Shown: positions 60,183 to 64,000 of the stretch, piece by piece
Layout of the letters: each line of letters opens with the position of its first letter
How positions within the stretch are numbered: the stretch's first letter is position 1
Source of the DNA: Pricia mediterranea
GTDB taxonomy: Bacteria > Bacteroidota > Bacteroidia > Flavobacteriales > Flavobacteriaceae
NCBI RefSeq assembly: GCF_032248455.1
Contig: NZ_JAVTTP010000001.1
Coordinates: 3,284,501 to 3,348,500 of the forward strand
Length of the DNA stretch: 64,000 nt
Reading direction: 5' to 3'
Position numbers and translations under genes: made by a program
Notes under the pieces: model-generated
What the model was told of the DNA's origin: nothing
What the model saw: only the letters and a program-made list of their open reading frames with translations
The model's database searches: none

Positions 60183-61120
60183 TATTATTACAAAAGGATG
60201 TAAGTAAGATAGAAGAGATTCTCGAGGAGGATATCTGGGGCTCCATCAAGCATTTTTTGCAGTTAGGTTTTTCCTTCGGCGAGGGTGACAACAAGATACA
60301 GGTTACCATAGGCTTGCTGTTGGTATTGGCATTGGCCTTCATGGTTTCGACTCTTTTGATGAAATGGCTTCGGAACTTTTTGACCCGAAACATGGAGGGG
60401 GAACATAAGTTAAAGTTCTTCAGTGTATTTAAGTTCATCAGGTACCTAGTCTATATCACTGTAGTCTTGATTACTATGAGTGCGGCAGGTGTCGACATTA
60501 CCCTGTTGCTCACCGCCTCGGCCGCTCTGTTCGTGGGATTGGGGCTTGCGCTTCAAAATGTTTTTCAGGATGTCATCGGGGGTATTTTTATTATTACCGA
60601 TAAATCGTTGCACGTGGGCGATGTCGTCGAAGTTGAGGGCAAGGTAGGCAAGGTTTTTCAAATTAAGTTGAGAACGACACGGGCCCTCACCCGTGACGAT
60701 AAGGTTATCGTTATTCCCAACCACCATTTTATAAACAACGTTATCTATAACTATACGCAGAACCATAAAATGACCCGGGAAAAGGTAAGCATACGTATTG
60801 CTTACGGCGACGATGTCCAGTTGGTGGTACAAATTTTGGAGAAAGCTGCAAATGACCATCAAGAAATATTGAAAAGTCCCGAACCCTTCGTGCGACTCGA
60901 AGATTTTGCGGAATGGGCCATGCTTCTTACCCTTAACTTCTTTATTGACGACAGTTTTGCGGACCCGGGTATTAAGAGCGACCTGCGCTATAAAATCGAA
61001 GCCGGGCTTAGGGATAACGGTATTACCATCCCTGTACCCAGAACAAACGTAAAGCTGTATCCTTCGGAGTCGTACACCGTAGTGCGAACGGATAAACCCA
61101 AAGATGAAAATGAAACTTAG
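60167..61120 (+). CDS. MscS-type mechanosensitive channel
   Basis: A 317-residue inner-membrane channel. Three helices are visible; the pore helix is the glycine/alanine-rich part ASAALFVGLGLALQNVFQDVIGGIF, given here only in part: LFVGLGLALQNVFQD. The cytoplasmic beta and alpha/beta domains follow with VGDVVEVEGKVGKVFQIKLRTT and VIPNHHFINNVIYNYT, typical for small MscS proteins. It opens under membrane tension and releases solutes after osmotic downshift. The start is GTG at 60167 overlapping the permease; a later TTG is possible. Confidence 0.92.
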   Translation: MVKILILLQKDVSKIEEILEEDIWGSIKHFLQLGFSFGEGDNKIQVTIGLLLVLALAFMVSTLLMKWLRNFLTRNMEGEHKLKFFSVFKFIRYLVYITVVLITMSAAGVDITLLLTASAALFVGLGLALQNVFQDVIGGIFIITDKSLHVGDVVEVEGKVGKVFQIKLRTTRALTRDDKVIVIPNHHFINNVIYNYTQNHKMTREKVSIRIAYGDDVQLVVQILEKAANDHQEILKSPEPFVRLEDFAEWAMLLTLNFFIDDSFADPGIKSDLRYKIEAGLRDNGITIPVPRTNVKLYPSESYTVVRTDKPKDENET

Positions 61121-61991
61121 AAACACCATGTGGTCGGGTTTGGCGACTTTTTTGTGCGTTGCCACTTGGGGCTTCGCCCAGACCCCGGATATTGCGAGAA
61201 TTGAATATATGACGATGCCCAGAAACGATCAGGGCGCCAAATTATCACGAATTAAACTAGTGGCCAACCTGCCCATTATCCTAAAAGATTCAAGCAGCAT
61301 TATAGTCGGAGGCGAATACAACCGGTTGTCATATGGACTACGACGTGAAGGTATTTCCGAACAGGTCGAGGGCTTGCGGCATTTGCACGTGGCCGACTTC
61401 AACTTGGCCTACGTGTATCGCTACAATAAGTTTTGGCGTATTATCGGGTTGGTCACCCCGCGCTTGTCCTCCACTTTGGGCGAACCGATCGAAAAAGGGG
61501 ATATTTCGTTCAATGCGACGGCCGGGGTATTGCGGGAACGGAAAGATGTCGATAAACCTACTATTTTGGTGTTGGGCATCGCCTATAATTCAACAGTCGC
61601 CCTCAGGGTTCCGTTGCCCATCGTATATTTCGAGAAACGCTTTCATAAGCACTGGACCTATGTGCTCGGAGCCCCCAAAACGGCCATCAAGTACCATTTC
61701 AACGAAAAACACCAATTGCAGTCAGAATTCATCCTCGACGGCTACTATGTAAATCTGCAGAGCTCCATCCTACTTCCCGGAGGACTGGGGGCGACATCGA
61801 TTTCATCCTCCGCGGCATTGACTACCCTTGGATATCAGTACGCTATTAAAAAATCGACTTTCCTGTATATTTACGGGGGACATACCCTTTTTCAAAAGGG
61901 CGTTTTAAGAAATTCCGATCGAGATGATATCTTTACCTTGAACGATGGGCCCAGTTTTTATATGAGGGCCGGATTTCGAATAGGACTTTAA
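61104..61991 (+). CDS. DUF6268 outer-membrane beta-barrel protein
   Basis: A 295-residue outer-membrane protein. The signal peptide ends near GFAQ. The mature part is made of alternating strands such as LVANLPIILKDSSSIIVGGE, FWRIIGLVTPRLSSTL and FYMRAGFRIGL, with a C-terminal aromatic-hydrophobic strand. The DUF6268 family is defined mostly in Bacteroidota and has no known function. The ATG at 61104 overlaps the end of the mscS gene by 17 bases. Confidence 0.85.
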   Translation: MKMKLRNTMWSGLATFLCVATWGFAQTPDIARIEYMTMPRNDQGAKLSRIKLVANLPIILKDSSSIIVGGEYNRLSYGLRREGISEQVEGLRHLHVADFNLAYVYRYNKFWRIIGLVTPRLSSTLGEPIEKGDISFNATAGVLRERKDVDKPTILVLGIAYNSTVALRVPLPIVYFEKRFHKHWTYVLGAPKTAIKYHFNEKHQLQSEFILDGYYVNLQSSILLPGGLGATSISSSAALTTLGYQYAIKKSTFLYIYGGHTLFQKGVLRNSDRDDIFTLNDGPSFYMRAGFRIGL

Positions 61992-62053
61992 TCTATTATT
62001 TCTAAAATTCCAAATCTAAACCCTAGCATCCCATAGCTACAAAAACGAAAACA

Positions 62054-63217
62054 ATGCCAAAAATACTGATTATAGAAGACGAGTCCGCCATTAGGAGGGT
62101 GTTGGTCAAGATACTTTCAGAAGAGAACGAGTCGTATCAGCTGGAGGAAGCGGAAGATGGCCTCAAGGGCATGGAAGCGATCAAGAACAACGATTACGAT
62201 TTGGTGCTTTGCGACATAAAAATGCCGAAAATGGATGGGGTCGAAGTCCTGGAGGCCGCCTTAAAAATTAAGCCGGAGATACCCTTTATCATGATTTCGG
62301 GGCACGGTGATCTAGACACCGCGGTGAACACCATGAGGTTGGGCGCCTTCGACTACATTTCGAAACCGCCCGATCTGAACCGGTTGCTGACCACGGTGCG
62401 CAATGCGTTGGACCGGCAGGAGTTGGTGGTCGAGAACAAAAAATTGCGGAAGAAGGTCGGCAAGAACTACGAAATGGTCGGGGAGAGCGAGGCGATATCC
62501 GCGATCAAGGAAATGATCGAAAAAGTCGCACCGACCGAAGCCCGCGTGCTGATTACCGGCGCCAATGGTACCGGGAAAGAATTGGTCGCGCACTGGTTGC
62601 ACGAAAAAAGCGAACGTAGCGAAGGGCCCTTTGTCGAGGTAAACTGCGCCGCAATCCCATCTGAGCTGATTGAAAGTGAACTTTTCGGCCACGTTAAAGG
62701 TGCGTTCACTTCCGCCGTGCGCGATCGTGCCGGCAAATTCGAGGCCGCGAACAAGGGCACGATCTTTCTCGACGAAATCGGCGATATGAGCCTTTCGGCC
62801 CAAGCGAAGGTGCTGCGGGCCCTTCAGGAGAACAAGATCTCAAGGGTCGGTACGGACAAGGATATCAAGGTCAACGTTCGCGTGCTAGCCGCTACCAACA
62901 AAGACCTTAAAAAGGAAATCGAGGAAGGCAACTTTCGGGAAGATCTTTACCATCGTCTGGCGGTTATCTTGATGCACGTGCCTCCCCTAAACGATAGACC
63001 GGAGGATATTCCGGTCCTAATCGAACATTTTTCAAAAAAGATTACTTCCGAGCAGGGTATCGCCGCCAAAACCTTCTCGAAAAAGGCGGTCAAACTGTTG
63101 AAGGGTTACGATTGGACGGGGAATGTCCGTGAACTTCGGAACGTGGTCGAACGCCTGATCATTCTCGGCGGAAAAGAGGTGTCGGAAGAAGACGTAAAGC
63201 TCTTTGCCAGCAAATAG
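62054..63217 (+). CDS. Sigma-54-type response regulator without a DNA-binding domain
   Basis: A 387-residue protein with a receiver domain (residues 3-120, phosphorylation site Asp54 in LVLCDIKMPKMDG) and a sigma-54 AAA+ domain (about 140-365). The Walker A region reads GANGTGKE instead of GESGTGKE, and Walker B is TIFLDEIGDM. The loop that touches sigma-54 is GAFTSA (216-221) instead of GAFTGA. The protein ends soon after VRELRNVVERLIILGG, and no Fis-like helix-turn-helix follows. It cannot bind specific DNA in the usual way. The sensor kinase is not adjacent. Confidence 0.92.
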   Translation: MPKILIIEDESAIRRVLVKILSEENESYQLEEAEDGLKGMEAIKNNDYDLVLCDIKMPKMDGVEVLEAALKIKPEIPFIMISGHGDLDTAVNTMRLGAFDYISKPPDLNRLLTTVRNALDRQELVVENKKLRKKVGKNYEMVGESEAISAIKEMIEKVAPTEARVLITGANGTGKELVAHWLHEKSERSEGPFVEVNCAAIPSELIESELFGHVKGAFTSAVRDRAGKFEAANKGTIFLDEIGDMSLSAQAKVLRALQENKISRVGTDKDIKVNVRVLAATNKDLKKEIEEGNFREDLYHRLAVILMHVPPLNDRPEDIPVLIEHFSKKITSEQGIAAKTFSKKAVKLLKGYDWTGNVRELRNVVERLIILGGKEVSEEDVKLFASK

Positions 63218-63525
63218 GGAGAGAGAGAGTAAGAAAGTGACCGTGGCCTGCGTCTTTTGTAGAGGTTCGGATCATTTGCTCAAAGGCTTGCTTTTGGTTC
63301 TGTCCTTGTTGCGATGAAACAAAACGGATGTAATTTGCTTAGACTGAAAGACGAAAGGGAGAAAGAACAAGGATAGCTCAGGGTGAAAGAGTGGTTTTAG
63401 GCTTGGACTTCTTTTTTGGATATTTCATTAGTCTTTTTTTCTTGCTCTTTCCGTCCTTTTTCCATCGGCGGGGCTTTCTAGTAATCGAAACGATCTAAAA
63501 CTACCACAAATTCCAGGGTAGAACC
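63218..63525. other. Intergenic region with a dispersed repeat
   Basis: The region after the response-regulator gene begins with a short GA run and contains the second copy of the purine-rich repeat (63342-63377). No coding frame is evident. Confidence 0.55.
63342..63377 (+). repeat. Dispersed purine-rich repeat, copy 2
   Basis: Similar to 1647-1682: AAAGACGAAAGG, then AGAA and AAGGATAGC in the same order and spacing, with about seven changes. Confidence 0.5.
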
Positions 63526-64000
63526 TTACTTCTTCCCCTGGCAGTCCCCCAGTTGTTCCAAGGCATTCCATGTAATTTCCTCAGTTCTCAAATTGTAGTA
63601 CTTCTTTCCTTCGGAAAGGCCCTCCCGCAAGAGCTGCTGTTGGCAATGTTCGTAAATTCGCGTGGCGAAGGCACGGGCATCTTGACAGTCCACCGTGCGG
63701 ATTACCTGCTGCAACGATTTCCTGTATTTTGTGAGGGACGAGTCAATCTTCTGTTTTAAGAGCGTCATACCGTATTGACCCTCCAGATTTATGGTGCTTC
63801 CCATATATTCGGTGCCCTCCTGAGGCTTAACGCTGACTGTGGATTTGTCGTGTTTTTCGCTGTTATGCAAGATTTTGATGCCTTCCTCAAGATTTTGAAT
63901 GCCCTGTTTGAGCAGCATCCGGATATCGCTCAGGGAAGCCGATTTCGTAGCGTCCTTCAAGAGAACGCTCGCCTCGTCGATATATTCCGAAGCCTCGGGG
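63526..64000 (-). CDS. Hypothetical protein, N-terminal part cut by the window edge
   Basis: The minus-strand frame is open from the window edge to 63526, so the gene starts outside. The visible 157 codons encode a helical, soluble protein: SLSDIRMLLKQGIQNLEEGIKI, then SLTKYRKSLQQVIRTV, ending QLGDCQGKK. I do not recognise a family; the helices could form a coiled coil. Confidence 0.65.
   Translation of the reverse strand, partial: PEASEYIDEASVLLKDATKSASLSDIRMLLKQGIQNLEEGIKILHNSEKHDKSTVSVKPQEGTEYMGSTINLEGQYGMTLLKQKIDSSLTKYRKSLQQVIRTVDCQDARAFATRIYEHCQQQLLREGLSEGKKYYNLRTEEITWNALEQLGDCQGKK

Noticed and set aside
60446-61165. 239-codon minus-strand frame opposite mscS
   Set aside because: The mscS sequence is complete and conserved on the other strand.

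Overview
The window looks like the chromosome of a marine or halotolerant member of the Flavobacteriaceae (Bacteroidota). The evidence is a complete Na+-translocating NADH:quinone reductase operon, type IX secretion (T9SS) cargo with gliding-motility-type C-terminal domains, a T9SS plug-type protein, SusD-like lineage hallmarks such as DUF3667, DUF4920, DUF1684 and DUF6268 proteins, a DnaJ with only half of the zinc-finger repeats, and promoters of the Bacteroidota form TAnnTTTG instead of -10/-35 boxes. Most of the window is housekeeping or envelope DNA. I see no rRNA, tRNA, CRISPR array, prophage or insertion sequence.

Layout. 88-17592: potassium uptake (trkH), a sodium:solute symporter, exonuclease VII (xseAB) packed against an S9 peptidase, an aminotransferase, a fatty-acid desaturase, rsmG, a DinB-like protein, a broken methyltransferase gene, an OsmC protein, pruA, apaG, a DUF3667 membrane protein and a T9SS plug protein. 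17960-25628: nqrABCDEF, a small conserved protein and apbE, the flavin transferase that matures NqrB and NqrC. 25725-32165: map, a methyltransferase, a thioredoxin-like lipoprotein, gpmI, a small ankyrin protein and two metallopeptidases. 32333-39377: a surface-protein region with a T9SS cargo protein, a 1266-residue secreted protein carrying six 80-residue repeats that are identical at protein level, and two related secreted proteins in tandem. 39390-47128: purU, an Lrp/AsnC regulator, a choice-of-anchor L T9SS protein, a hydrolase-fold protein without its nucleophile, and a DUF1684 lipoprotein. 46076-48893 is a nitrogen unit (P-II, Amt, outer-membrane porin). 49245-55447: fluC, two membrane microproteins, ilvE, DUF4920, mnmD, an epimerase-like protein and a secreted Gfo/Idh/MocA oxidoreductase. 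55857-63217: grpE, dnaJ, a possible small RNA, then an overlapping run of ABC exporter, MscS channel, outer-membrane barrel and an atypical sigma-54 response regulator. The right edge cuts an unknown gene.

How parts work together. ApbE is encoded with its NqrB/NqrC substrates. P-II, Amt and a porin could serve ammonium uptake across both membranes. The grpE-to-response-regulator block joins protein folding, envelope transport and pressure release with a regulator that appears unable to bind DNA by itself.

Most unusual signals: the 240-base repeat array (34398-35880), whose only variable sites are silent; a promoter-hairpin-terminator cassette between dnaJ and the ABC exporter (57800-57892); a response regulator with a GAFTSA loop and no DNA-binding domain; palindromes at the P-II/Amt/porin genes; and small dispersed or tandem repeats in the intergenic spacers. 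All family calls were made by reading the sequence; no database search was run.
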